Positions 45,041 to 53,323 of a stretch of 64,000 nucleotides of DNA are shown one piece after another. Both the position numbers and the translations under genes were made by a program. Source of the DNA: Micromonospora polyrhachis (GTDB lineage Bacteria > Actinomycetota > Actinomycetes > Mycobacteriales > Micromonosporaceae); assembly GCF_014203835.1 (NCBI RefSeq), contig NZ_JACHJW010000001.1, positions 5,344,501 to 5,408,500 of the forward strand, given 5' to 3'. How positions within the stretch are numbered: the stretch's first letter is position 1; each line of letters opens with the position of its first letter. Below the pieces are notes generated by a model. That model was not told where the DNA came from, searched no databases, and saw nothing but the letters and a program-made list of their open reading frames with translations.

Positions 45041-46582
45041 ATGCCCCTCACCGAACCGTCCGACGACCGCCTCCACGAGGCGGCAGTCGCCGCTGACCCA
45101 CGCGGTGGCGCGGACGGCGTGGTGGATGATCACACCGATTCGCCCGATTCTGCCCTACCGGATTCGATGCCGCCTGAACCGACAGCGTCGGACTCGACGG
45201 TGCCGGACTCAACGGTGTCGGACTCAACGGTGTCGGACTCGTCCGTGCCGGAGGTGTCGGAAACGACGCTGCCCGAGCCGACGTTGCCCGAGCCGACGTT
45301 GCCCGAGCCGGTCCGACAGCGGATCGTCACGCTGACCGCAGCGGCCCTACCTGGACTGCCGGCCGACGAACTACCCGCCCCGCTGCGCCGGGTGGCGAAG
45401 TTCGCGCCCAACCGCCGGGCCCGCCTCGGCGGCGGGGCGATCGCCACCCAGCTCGCCGGCGATCCACTCTTCCGACAGCGGGTGACCAGCCGGATCCTGA
45501 CCGAGGCCGGTGACCTCGGTGCGGCGGTGGTCGATGGAGTCGTACCGGCCGCCGCCGACCCGGTGGAGGTGGCCGCGCTCGCCTACCTGGTCCGCCCACC
45601 CGGCTGGCGGGACCAGGTCGAGGCCGCCGGTGCCGCCGTGCAGGCCGACGTCGACAGTGCGGTCGTCGCCGAACTGGTCCGCAGCGCCGAGCAACGGGTG
45701 GCCCGGGCCGAGCACGACCGGGCCGTCGCCAAGGTGGAGGCGGACAAGCTGCGGGACGAGCTGGCCCGAGTCCGGGAAGAACTGGGCCAACTCCGCGAGG
45801 AGGCCCGGACGCTCAGCCGGTCGCTACGGGAGACACAGGGCCGGGAACGCAAGGCCACCGAAATGCTCGCCACCGAGAAGGGTCGGGCCGCGCGGGCCGC
45901 GAACGACCACGACGCCGAGCTGCGCCGGCTACGCGCCAAACTCGCCGAGGCCGAGACAGTAGCCGGAGCGGCGCGACACACCGCCAAGGAGGCGCGCTCG
46001 GTCGACGACGCCCGGCTCTGGCTGCTGCTGGAAACGATTGGCCGGGCCTCCGCCGGGCTGCGCCGGGAGCTGGCGCTCGACCCGGTCGACTGGCTGCCGG
46101 CCGACTCAGTGGCCGAGGCGTACGCCGAAGGGCCGACCGGCGCGACGACCAGCCGGGCACGGGACACCGACGATCCGGCCCGGCTCGACGAACTGCTTGC
46201 CCTGCCCCGGGCACACCTGGTGGTGGACGGTTACAACGTCACCAAGCGCGGATTCGGCGAGATGTCCCTGGAACAGCAGCGTAAGCGGCTCATCGCCGGG
46301 TTGGGCGGTCTCGCGGCGCAGACCGGCGACGAGGTCACCGTCGTCTTCGACGGAGCCGAACGGATGCACGGGCTTCCCCCCACGCCGCGCGGTGTCCGGG
46401 TGCTCTTCTCCCGTAAGGGGGAGACCGCCGACGAGCTGATCCGCCGGCTGGTCCGGGCCGAGCCCCGGGGTCGTCCGATCGTCGTGGTCTCTTCGGACCG
46501 GGAGGTCGCCGATGGGGTACGCCGACACGGGGCGTATCCGCTGGGGGCCGACTCGCTGCTTCGGCGACTCGCCCGATCCTGA
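45041..46582 (+). CDS. NYN (PIN-like) domain protein with coiled coil
   Basis: A 513-residue protein. The first ~90 residues are acidic low complexity with DSTVSDSTV and LPEPTLPEPTLPEPV repeats. A domain at ~95-190 includes PAPLRRVAKFAPNRRARLGG. A long coiled coil spans ~210-310 (AEHDRAVAKVEADKLRDELA, RVREELGQLREEARTLSRS). The NYN/YacP-type nuclease fold is at ~385-513: AHLVVDGYNVTKRGFGEMSL, VTVVFDGAERMHG, KGETADELIRRLV and VVVSSDREVADGVRRHGAYP, with the expected acidic residues. It is probably an RNA-processing or quality-control nuclease, but the target is unknown. Confidence 0.88.
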   Translation: MPLTEPSDDRLHEAAVAADPRGGADGVVDDHTDSPDSALPDSMPPEPTASDSTVPDSTVSDSTVSDSSVPEVSETTLPEPTLPEPTLPEPVRQRIVTLTAAALPGLPADELPAPLRRVAKFAPNRRARLGGGAIATQLAGDPLFRQRVTSRILTEAGDLGAAVVDGVVPAAADPVEVAALAYLVRPPGWRDQVEAAGAAVQADVDSAVVAELVRSAEQRVARAEHDRAVAKVEADKLRDELARVREELGQLREEARTLSRSLRETQGRERKATEMLATEKGRAARAANDHDAELRRLRAKLAEAETVAGAARHTAKEARSVDDARLWLLLETIGRASAGLRRELALDPVDWLPADSVAEAYAEGPTGATTSRARDTDDPARLDELLALPRAHLVVDGYNVTKRGFGEMSLEQQRKRLIAGLGGLAAQTGDEVTVVFDGAERMHGLPPTPRGVRVLFSRKGETADELIRRLVRAEPRGRPIVVVSSDREVADGVRRHGAYPLGADSLLRRLARS

Positions 46583-46701
46583 TCGGTCGCCGCCGGTCGT
46601 TGTCGTTTGCTGCCGGCCGCCCGCCTTGACCATCGCGGGGCGACTCGTCCGGTCCAGCCGGATCCTGGGCGACTCACCCGGCCCGTCGGTTTTGTCGTAC
46701 C

Positions 46702-46737
46702 CCCGAACTACCGTCGATGTAACCGACGGTGTTCGGG
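46702..46737. promoter_or_regulatory. Bulged 14-bp hairpin in the leader of the small CxxC protein
   Basis: CCCGAAC-T-ACCGTCG (46702-46716) pairs with CGACGGT-GTTCGGG (46724-46737) with a single bulged base. It sits 43 bases before the ATG at 46781. It may end the NYN message or act as a leader structure. No T-run is seen. Confidence 0.45.
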
Positions 46738-46780
46738 TTGCGACTTGTGACCCGTCACCTCCATCATCGAGGAGGTAACC

Positions 46781-47068
46781 ATGATCATTGACTGCAACCG
46801 CTGTACCGGACACGGAGCGGCCTGCGGTGACTGCCTGGTCAGTGCGCTGCTCGACGCGCCCCCGGTGGAGGCTCGCCTCACCGCCGACGAGCAGCGGGCG
46901 ATCGAGGCGTTCGGCCTGGCCGGCTTCGACGTGCAGGTGCTCGACGACACGAGCGGCTCGGTCCCACCCACACCGATACCCGTGGCGCCCCTGCCGTCCA
47001 TGCCGGCCCGACCCACCAGCCGCCCCCGATCCCGATCGCGCACCCGCCGTCCCCGGCAGGTCGCCTGA
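46781..47068 (+). CDS. Small hypothetical protein with CxxC pairs
   Basis: A 95-residue protein with MIIDCNRCTGHGAACGDCLV at the N-terminus, two CxxC pairs seven residues apart that could bind zinc. The middle is acidic and the tail is basic and Pro/Arg-rich (PARPTSRPRSRSRTRR). The ribosome site GAGGAGGTAACC is close to the consensus, so expression may be high. The context gives no function. Confidence 0.8.
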   Translation: MIIDCNRCTGHGAACGDCLVSALLDAPPVEARLTADEQRAIEAFGLAGFDVQVLDDTSGSVPPTPIPVAPLPSMPARPTSRPRSRSRTRRPRQVA

Positions 47069-47297
47069 CGCCGCGTCGCCCGTACCTCGCCCGCCCGGTT
47101 TCCGGGTGCCGGGCAATAGGATGGGCGGCGCGGTGCCCGGCGAGGAGGAGGAACGGCGTGCGGACTGGATGGTTCTTGGCCGCTGCCGAGGCCGAGTCAG
47201 AACGTGGCCGCGACCCGGACGCCTCGGACCGTGGCTGTGCCGAGCCCGACCCGGACCATGGCCGCAACCCGGACCGTGACCGTGGCAAGGTGTCGAC

Positions 47298-48557
47298 GTG
47301 ACCCCCCGAATCTGGGCAGCCGTGACGCTCGTCGGACTGGTCGTCGCACTGCTCGCCGCCGCCGTGCTACTCGTGCCCTGGGGACGGCCACCGGCCCCCC
47401 GATCGGATCAGCTCGCCGCCCTCGGAGACCTGCCCCATGCCGAGGTGGCCCGAGGACGGGAGTTCCGCGCCGCACTGCGCCCCGGTGGCTACGGCGCGCT
47501 GGCCATCGGCCTGCTGATCGCGTTGCTGCTCGGACTGACCCCGCTGGGCGCGAAACTCGTCAGCCTCGTCGGACGCCCCTTCGGTGACCACTGGATCGCC
47601 CAGGCGGTGCTCGGTGGGATGGCCGTGGTGCTGGTCGCCGACCTGGTCACCCTGCCCTTCGCCGCCTGGCGACACGCCATCGTCTCCCGCTACGGGCTCT
47701 CCACCCAGGGCTGGGGTGGGTGGACCGTCGACCTGCTCAAGTCGTACGCGGTCAGCGCCATCATCGGCGCGGTGGTGCTGCTCGGCTTCTACACCGTGAC
47801 CCGGCTCGCCCCCCACTGGTGGTGGGCGTTCGGCGCGGCCGGTGCCGCCGCGCTGGTCGTACTGCTCTCCTTCATCCTGCCGGTTCTGGTCGAGCCGGTC
47901 TTCAACCGGTTCACCCCGATGGAACCGGGTCCGCTACGCACCGAACTGACGACCCTCGCCGCCCGCGACGGCGTACCGGTACGGGACGTGCTGGTGGCCG
48001 ACGCATCCCGACGTACCCGGGCGGTCAACGCCTACGTCTCCGGATTCGGGCCGACCCGCCGGATCGTCGTCTACGACACCCTGCTGCGGGAGGCGCCACC
48101 GGCGGAGGTGGCCAGTGTGGTGGCACACGAGCTGGGGCACGCCAAGGACAAGGACGTACTCACCGGAACCCTGACCGGGGCGCTCGGTGCGGCGGCAGCG
48201 GTCGTCGCCCTCTATCTGCTCGGTTCCTGGGGCGCGCTGCTGCGGCTGGCCGGGGTCGAGTCGATCGCCGAACCGAGGGCGTTCCCGCTGCTGTTCGGGC
48301 TGATCACCGTGGCCGGTCTGGTGGCCACCCCGGCCCAGGCACTGGTCTCCCGGCACGTCGAGGCGCGGGCCGACGCGCACGCCCTGGCCCTGACCGGCGA
48401 CCCGGCCACCTTCGAGGCGATGCAGCGCCGGCTGGCGACGATCAACCTGGGCGACCCGGACCCGCCCCGCTGGGAATACCTCTACTCCGCGACCCATCCG
48501 TCCACCGTGGAGCGGATGGCCGCCGCCCGCGCCCATGCCCGAGGAGGCGGCGGGTGA
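47298..48557 (+). CDS. M48 family membrane metalloprotease (Ste24-like)
   Basis: A 419-residue membrane protease with about seven spans, resembling CAAX prenyl protease 1. The zinc site is VVAHELGHAKDKDVLTG, with the third ligand in VEARADAHALALTG, and the family stretch NAYVSGFGPTRRIVVYDTLL precedes it. Bacterial members act in membrane-protein quality control, since prenylated CaaX substrates are absent. GTG at 47298 is the start. The stop overlaps the start of pimB' (GTGA), so protease and mannosyltransferase are co-expressed. Confidence 0.9.
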   Translation: MTPRIWAAVTLVGLVVALLAAAVLLVPWGRPPAPRSDQLAALGDLPHAEVARGREFRAALRPGGYGALAIGLLIALLLGLTPLGAKLVSLVGRPFGDHWIAQAVLGGMAVVLVADLVTLPFAAWRHAIVSRYGLSTQGWGGWTVDLLKSYAVSAIIGAVVLLGFYTVTRLAPHWWWAFGAAGAAALVVLLSFILPVLVEPVFNRFTPMEPGPLRTELTTLAARDGVPVRDVLVADASRRTRAVNAYVSGFGPTRRIVVYDTLLREAPPAEVASVVAHELGHAKDKDVLTGTLTGALGAAAAVVALYLLGSWGALLRLAGVESIAEPRAFPLLFGLITVAGLVATPAQALVSRHVEARADAHALALTGDPATFEAMQRRLATINLGDPDPPRWEYLYSATHPSTVERMAAARAHARGGGG

Positions 48558-49696
48558 CCCGTACGCTACTGGTCACCAACGACTTCCCGCCGCGTCCCGG
48601 TGGCATCCAGTCCTTCGTGCACAACCTGGCGATCCGGCAACCCACCGGATCACTGGTGGTCTACGCCTCGACCTTTGCCGGCGCGGAGAAGTTCGACGCC
48701 GAGCAGCCGTTCGAAGTGATTCGCGAGGACACCCAGATGCTGCTGCCCACCCCGGCGGTGGCGCGCCGGGCAGCCCGGCTGGCCGTCGAACACGACTGCG
48801 ACACGCTCTGGTTCGGGGCCGCCGCCCCGCTCGGCCTGCTCGCCCGAGGACTGCGCAGCCGCACCGGGATCGAGCGGGTGGTGGCGTTGACCCACGGCCA
48901 CGAGGTGGGCTGGGCCGCGCTGCCCGGAGCGCGAACCCTGCTGCGGCGGATCGCCCGGGACACCGACGTGGTCACCTACCTCGGCGAATACACCCGGGTA
49001 CGGCTCGACCGGGCGCTGCACGGCCTCACCGACCTGCGTCGGCTCGCCCCCGGAGTGGACATCGACGTCTATCACCCGGAGGTGGACGGCTCCGAGGTGC
49101 GCGCCCGGTACGGCCTCACCGACCGGCCGGTGGTGGTCTGCGTGTCCCGGCTGGTGCCGCGTAAGGGGCAGGATACCCTGATCCGGGCGCTGCCCGAGAT
49201 CCGTCGTCGGGTGCCCGACGCGGCGCTGCTGATCGTCGGTGGTGGGCCCTACCGTGATGCGCTGGGCAAGCTCGCCCGACAGACCGGGGCGGCCGATGAC
49301 GTCTTCTTCACCGGCGCGGTGGAGTGGGCTGAGTTGCCCGCGCACTACGCGGCCGGGGACGTCTTCGCCATGCCGTGCCGGACCCGTAACCGTGGCCTCG
49401 ACGTGGAGGGGCTGGGCATGGTCTTCCTGGAAGCCTCGGCGACCGGCCTGCCGGTGGTGGCCGGTGACTCCGGCGGCGCACCCGACGCGGTCCGTGAGGG
49501 CGAGACCGGGTTTGTCGTCGACGGTCGGAGTGTTGCCCAACTCGTCGACCGGATCGTGCCCCTGCTCGACGATCCGGAGCTGGCCCGACGGATGGGAGCC
49601 GCCGGTCGTACCTGGGTGGAACAGGAGTGGCACTGGGGCATCCAGGCCGCCCGGATGGCCGAGCTGATGGGGCGGACGGCCGACTCGACGCCCTGA
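48554..49696 (+). CDS. pimB: GDP-mannose-dependent alpha-mannosyltransferase, PimB'-like (GT4)
   Basis: A 380-residue GT-B glycosyltransferase. Its sequence (RTLLVTNDFPPRPGGIQSFV, LWFGAAAPLGLLARGL, THGHEVGWAALPGA, VVVCVSRLVPRKGQDTLIRA, FAMPCRTRNRGLDVEGLGM, VFLEASATGLPVVAG) is very close, from memory, to mycobacterial and corynebacterial PimB'. That enzyme adds the second mannose to phosphatidylinositol monomannoside for PIM, lipomannan and lipoarabinomannan synthesis. The catalytic E-x7-E motif is FLEASATGLP with preceding acidic residues. The GTG at 48554 overlaps the protease stop. A bidirectional hairpin ends the unit. Confidence 0.9.
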   Translation: MTRTLLVTNDFPPRPGGIQSFVHNLAIRQPTGSLVVYASTFAGAEKFDAEQPFEVIREDTQMLLPTPAVARRAARLAVEHDCDTLWFGAAAPLGLLARGLRSRTGIERVVALTHGHEVGWAALPGARTLLRRIARDTDVVTYLGEYTRVRLDRALHGLTDLRRLAPGVDIDVYHPEVDGSEVRARYGLTDRPVVVCVSRLVPRKGQDTLIRALPEIRRRVPDAALLIVGGGPYRDALGKLARQTGAADDVFFTGAVEWAELPAHYAAGDVFAMPCRTRNRGLDVEGLGMVFLEASATGLPVVAGDSGGAPDAVREGETGFVVDGRSVAQLVDRIVPLLDDPELARRMGAAGRTWVEQEWHWGIQAARMAELMGRTADSTP

Positions 49697-49709
49697 CCAG
49701 GAGAACGAA

Positions 49710-49747
49710 CACCGGCAGCGTCACGCCGAAACGTGACACTGCCGGTG
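49710..49747. terminator. Bidirectional hairpin between pimB' and the FG-GAP gene
   Basis: CACCGGCAGCGTCACG (49710-49725) and CGTGACACTGCCGGTG (49732-49747) pair along 16 positions with one C/A mismatch around a six-base loop. The two flanking genes converge here, so it can end both transcripts. Confidence 0.8.
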
Positions 49748-49756
49748 CATGTTTCG

Positions 49757-52700
49757 TCAGCCGAAGGCCTTGATCGTTGTCAGGTTCGTCGACAGGACGA
49801 TCTTGACCGGCGCGCCGACGTTGGTCGTGGACGGATGGTAGACCCGGACTCGTCCATCCTCCCCGGATCGGACCCAGAGGTCAGGTATCCGGTCGCCGTT
49901 GACGTCGGGGATGCTGACGATCGCGCTTGCCTTCGCCTCGGTCCAGTCCGTTCCGTAGGAAACGTCTCCGCTGCGGGAGTTGGCTGCCGTCTTGAGCGAG
50001 TTCAGGTCGACGCTCCCCGCCACTGAGCCGGGCTTCCCATGCCGGATATACATGTTGCCGTTGTCCAGGTGGCGCCAGAGCAGGTCGGGGGTGCCGTCCA
50101 GATCGATGTCCGCCATATTGAGGATCTCCTGCCGGGCCCACGCGCTGCCCTCCATCAGGATCGCCTCCTGGAAGCTCGCCCCGGTGTAGCCGGTCAGCGT
50201 CCAGAACTGGGTGCCGACCCGCACGAGCAGGTCCGGGTGCTTGTCACCGGTGATGTCACCCACCGCCTTGATCTGCGTCCAAGTCGCGGGGGCAGGCACA
50301 TTGGACGGCAGCAGGATCCGCAGCCGGTGGTCCACGTTGAAACTGCCGTACCCGTCACCGGGGTAGAGCCAGAAGCCGCCGTCCGGGGTCCGGGCGAACA
50401 GGTCGGTCGCGCCGTCGCCCGGATAGACGTCGGAGTGCTTGGTGATCAGGGCGGCCTTGCCGGTGACCGGGTCGTACCAGTGGCCGGGCGGGTTGAGGTG
50501 GTTGCCGGTGGTGTAGGAGGCGAGAAGCCCGCTGTACAACTCGCCGTCGACGTCGCCAGCGAAGGTCTGCAGCTTGCCCCCTCCGTCGATGAGAATCAGG
50601 TCGGGGATTCCGTCGCCGCCGGTGTCGCCCGGGCCGTCGGCCGCGTCGCGCGGTGGCACGTAGAAGGTGTACTGCTTGACAGGGCTCTGGTTGCCGGTCG
50701 CGTCGTAGGCGTACACCTCCAGGGTGTTGGGGCCGGAGTGCCGCGGTCGCAGATCGGGCACGGTGGCAACACCGTTGGTGGCCGGCACGTACGTGGTGCC
50801 GATGCCCCCGATGGAGTATTTGAACTGCACTGCGTCCGCAGCGCTGAAGGTGACCGCGCCGGTTCCGCCGAACTTCACCGTCGCCCAGGTCAGGCCGTTG
50901 CTGGTGGCTTCCTTGAACACGTCGCTGGCGACGGTCGGGGTGGAGGGAGCCTGGCCGTCGATGGTGAGCTGACAGGGCTGGTCGCCGGGCGGCGCGTACG
51001 CGGACGAGGCGTTGGACTTGTCCTCGGCGCGTACGTCCCACGAGTAGGTGACGTCGTTCTCCAGCGTGTTGGAGGGAATTGTCAGGCTCCCCTCGCCGCC
51101 GGTCAGGTTGGTGATCAGAGTGCCAGCGGGAGGCGTGGCACCCGTCTTCCAGAAGCGGAAACGCAGGCCATTGAGATTACCGTCGGGATCGGTGGCGGCC
51201 GCTGAGAGGACGATGTTGGTTTTGGCGACCGTGACACCATTGCCCGGCCCGACCACACAGGCACCGCCGGGTGCCGAGCTGACCTTCGTCGGCTCCGTGG
51301 GCGGCCGGTTGTATTCGACCTCCAGCACCGTCGAAGAAACCAGGAACCTACGCCAGGTATGCGTATCGGTCTCGCTGGTGGCCTGCATGCCGAGCGTGAT
51401 GGTTGACCAGCCATTGGTGGCCCCCTGCTGGGCCGCGTTCTTTACGTCGAAGCTTACGTAGTCGTTGCCGCATTTTCCGTCGTAGCCATGGGCAAAGGAC
51501 AGCTTCTGCTGCAAGGTCTTCCAGGCCGGCTGCTTGTTCCAGGTGGTGCCCGAGGAGATCGATCCGGTGAGCCAGAGCTGCATTTCCCTGGCGTCGCAGT
51601 TCCAGGAGTGGTTGTTGAGCACCTTGAAGGCGGCCGAGCTGACCGTCGCGCCCTTGAGGCTGGTGCTGTAACCCATCCGCCAGAAGGAGCGGGTCGTTAG
51701 GGGTGTGTTCTGCTCATAGCCAACCCGGGCGTCCGTGCTGCCGGAGTTGAAGTTGGTGCCGTTCCAGGTGTTGGTGTTGGGGCGCTGCTTGTAGACGGTT
51801 GCCCAGGCTTGCGTCTTGGTGTTGAGGGGCGGGTCCAGGAAGACCGGGAAGAGTGCCTTCTCGTCGGTGAGTAGGCCGGTGGCGGCGGCGTCCAGGTGGA
51901 GGTGGGCCTCACCCGTGCCGTCGCCGTCGAGGCGAGTGGGCATCTGGGCGTGCTGTGCGCCCGGCTCGACGCCGTTGAGGCCGGAGAGCCGGAGTACGTC
52001 AGCGGTGGTGGCCACCGAGGTGCGGGGGGTGGCTTCCGGGGCTGCTGGGTCCTGACCTGCGGAGTCCCAGGCGAACAGGCTGGGGATCGAGCCGATCTCC
52101 TGTCCGCTGCCGCGATCGACGATTTGCACGCCGCCGGTGGTGGCGTCGTGCCGGAAGACCGCCGTGGCGGACCGTAGGCCGTAGGTTGGGGCTTTGACGA
52201 GCGGATTCGTGGCCGCAGCGCGATTCTTGATGATCAGCAGCTGCCCGAAACCGCCATCGTCGCGGGCGACGAGGAGTAGGTCCACCCCGGGAAGGACTTC
52301 GGGATAGAGGGCACGTGGCCCGTCGAGCACCGGCTCGGGCAGCAGACCCGGCCAGGTGTACGCGACGGTGTGCCCGTCGATGTTCACCTCGGCCAGCACG
52401 CTCGTGCTGTCCGTGCTGCTGCCGTCCGTACCTCCGGCTACGCCGCTGCCGCTGGAGAAGCGGACCGGAGTAGGGGCGTTGACGGGCCGGACGCCGAGGC
52501 CGCCGGCCTCTTCTCCGGTGTGGGTCAGCGTGATGTCGATCGGTGACCACTGCCCCTTGGCGTCCTTGGTCCGCTGCGGGGTGGCGTGGATCGTGCTGCG
52601 AAGCCTCCCGCTCGGCAGTGCCCAGGTCAGCGAGGTGGCGCTGGTGGCGGTCTCCACGAGCACCTCCTTGCCGGTCCGCAGCGCCTCGGCCATGGCGGTC

Positions 52701-52879
52701 GCCTCATCCCGGAGGGGGGCGACGGGCACGGCACCGAGGGCGGTCCTTCGCAGATCGTCGACTTGGGACCACCACCACAGCGGCAGGGATGTGGCGACTA
52801 CGGCCAGCAGGGTGACCAGGGTGAGGGTCCGCCGGGTACGCGTGCGTACGAGCGGGCTGAGTAGGCGAGGCGAGGTCAC
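49757..52879 (-). CDS. Secreted DNRLRE-domain protein with FG-GAP/VCBS repeats
   Basis: A 1040-residue exported protein. An N-terminal basic stretch and hydrophobic helix (TLTLVTLLAVVATSLPLWWW) act as signal or anchor. A ~300-residue region typical of actinobacterial RHS-partner proteins follows (GLGVRPVNAPTPVRFSSGSG, LPGVDLLLVARDDGG), then a DNRLRE domain at ~345-520 (TQAWATVYKQRPNTNTWNGT, NSGSTDARVGYEQ, GTTWNKQPAW), two Ig/fibronectin-like sheets, and from ~760 five FG-GAP-type calcium repeats (DTGGDGIPDLILIDGGG, DITGDKHPDLLVRV, DIDLDGTPDLLWRH, DVNGDRIPDLWVRS). It is divergent from the RHS toxin gene. This pairing recurs in actinomycetes and suggests a cell-surface accessory or tether. Confidence 0.88.
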   Translation of the reverse strand: MTSPRLLSPLVRTRTRRTLTLVTLLAVVATSLPLWWWSQVDDLRRTALGAVPVAPLRDEATAMAEALRTGKEVLVETATSATSLTWALPSGRLRSTIHATPQRTKDAKGQWSPIDITLTHTGEEAGGLGVRPVNAPTPVRFSSGSGVAGGTDGSSTDSTSVLAEVNIDGHTVAYTWPGLLPEPVLDGPRALYPEVLPGVDLLLVARDDGGFGQLLIIKNRAAATNPLVKAPTYGLRSATAVFRHDATTGGVQIVDRGSGQEIGSIPSLFAWDSAGQDPAAPEATPRTSVATTADVLRLSGLNGVEPGAQHAQMPTRLDGDGTGEAHLHLDAAATGLLTDEKALFPVFLDPPLNTKTQAWATVYKQRPNTNTWNGTNFNSGSTDARVGYEQNTPLTTRSFWRMGYSTSLKGATVSSAAFKVLNNHSWNCDAREMQLWLTGSISSGTTWNKQPAWKTLQQKLSFAHGYDGKCGNDYVSFDVKNAAQQGATNGWSTITLGMQATSETDTHTWRRFLVSSTVLEVEYNRPPTEPTKVSSAPGGACVVGPGNGVTVAKTNIVLSAAATDPDGNLNGLRFRFWKTGATPPAGTLITNLTGGEGSLTIPSNTLENDVTYSWDVRAEDKSNASSAYAPPGDQPCQLTIDGQAPSTPTVASDVFKEATSNGLTWATVKFGGTGAVTFSAADAVQFKYSIGGIGTTYVPATNGVATVPDLRPRHSGPNTLEVYAYDATGNQSPVKQYTFYVPPRDAADGPGDTGGDGIPDLILIDGGGKLQTFAGDVDGELYSGLLASYTTGNHLNPPGHWYDPVTGKAALITKHSDVYPGDGATDLFARTPDGGFWLYPGDGYGSFNVDHRLRILLPSNVPAPATWTQIKAVGDITGDKHPDLLVRVGTQFWTLTGYTGASFQEAILMEGSAWARQEILNMADIDLDGTPDLLWRHLDNGNMYIRHGKPGSVAGSVDLNSLKTAANSRSGDVSYGTDWTEAKASAIVSIPDVNGDRIPDLWVRSGEDGRVRVYHPSTTNVGAPVKIVLSTNLTTIKAFG

Positions 52880-53323
52880 GGCGGTCTACTCCCGTTGGGC
52901 CGGGCGGATAGGAGGACGCGGAAAGGCAGCGCCGTCCGGCGGACCGCCGGGCAGAACGCGGGGCACACATTGGCATGGTCCTCGGCGTCCGTCTATCCCA
53001 GGACCGTTACGAATCTGAGATCCCTACTCATTGATCATCTGTACTCTTCATCCATATAGGAGGCTTTTTGGAAGTGTTTCCGCGACGCGAGATGCCGCCC
53101 TCGAGGGCTTGTGTCGCATTGGCGGCAGCTCTGCCATCTAGCCCTGTTGGTCCCGAGTGTTGTTATGGCGCACATCACTAGCGTCTCACTCTGACTACTT
53201 TCCGCGACTTGAGAGAGATCCCCTACCGACTGAGAATGCTCGCGCACGTGTCGTAGCGGCCCGTGTCTTCGCGGATGTCCGCACCGTTTCTTTCGTCTGC
53301 ACACCTGGGTGGGAGCAACACCA
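52880..53323. promoter_or_regulatory. Long divergent intergenic region between the FG-GAP and RHS genes
   Basis: 444 bases without a gene I can support. Its middle (about 53020-53250) is clearly richer in A/T than the surrounding coding DNA, as expected for two divergent promoters. A 12-bp palindrome GCCCTCGAGGGC lies near 53098. I see no confident promoter hexamers. The GGGAG ahead of the ATG at 53324 is the ribosome site for the RHS gene. Confidence 0.5.
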
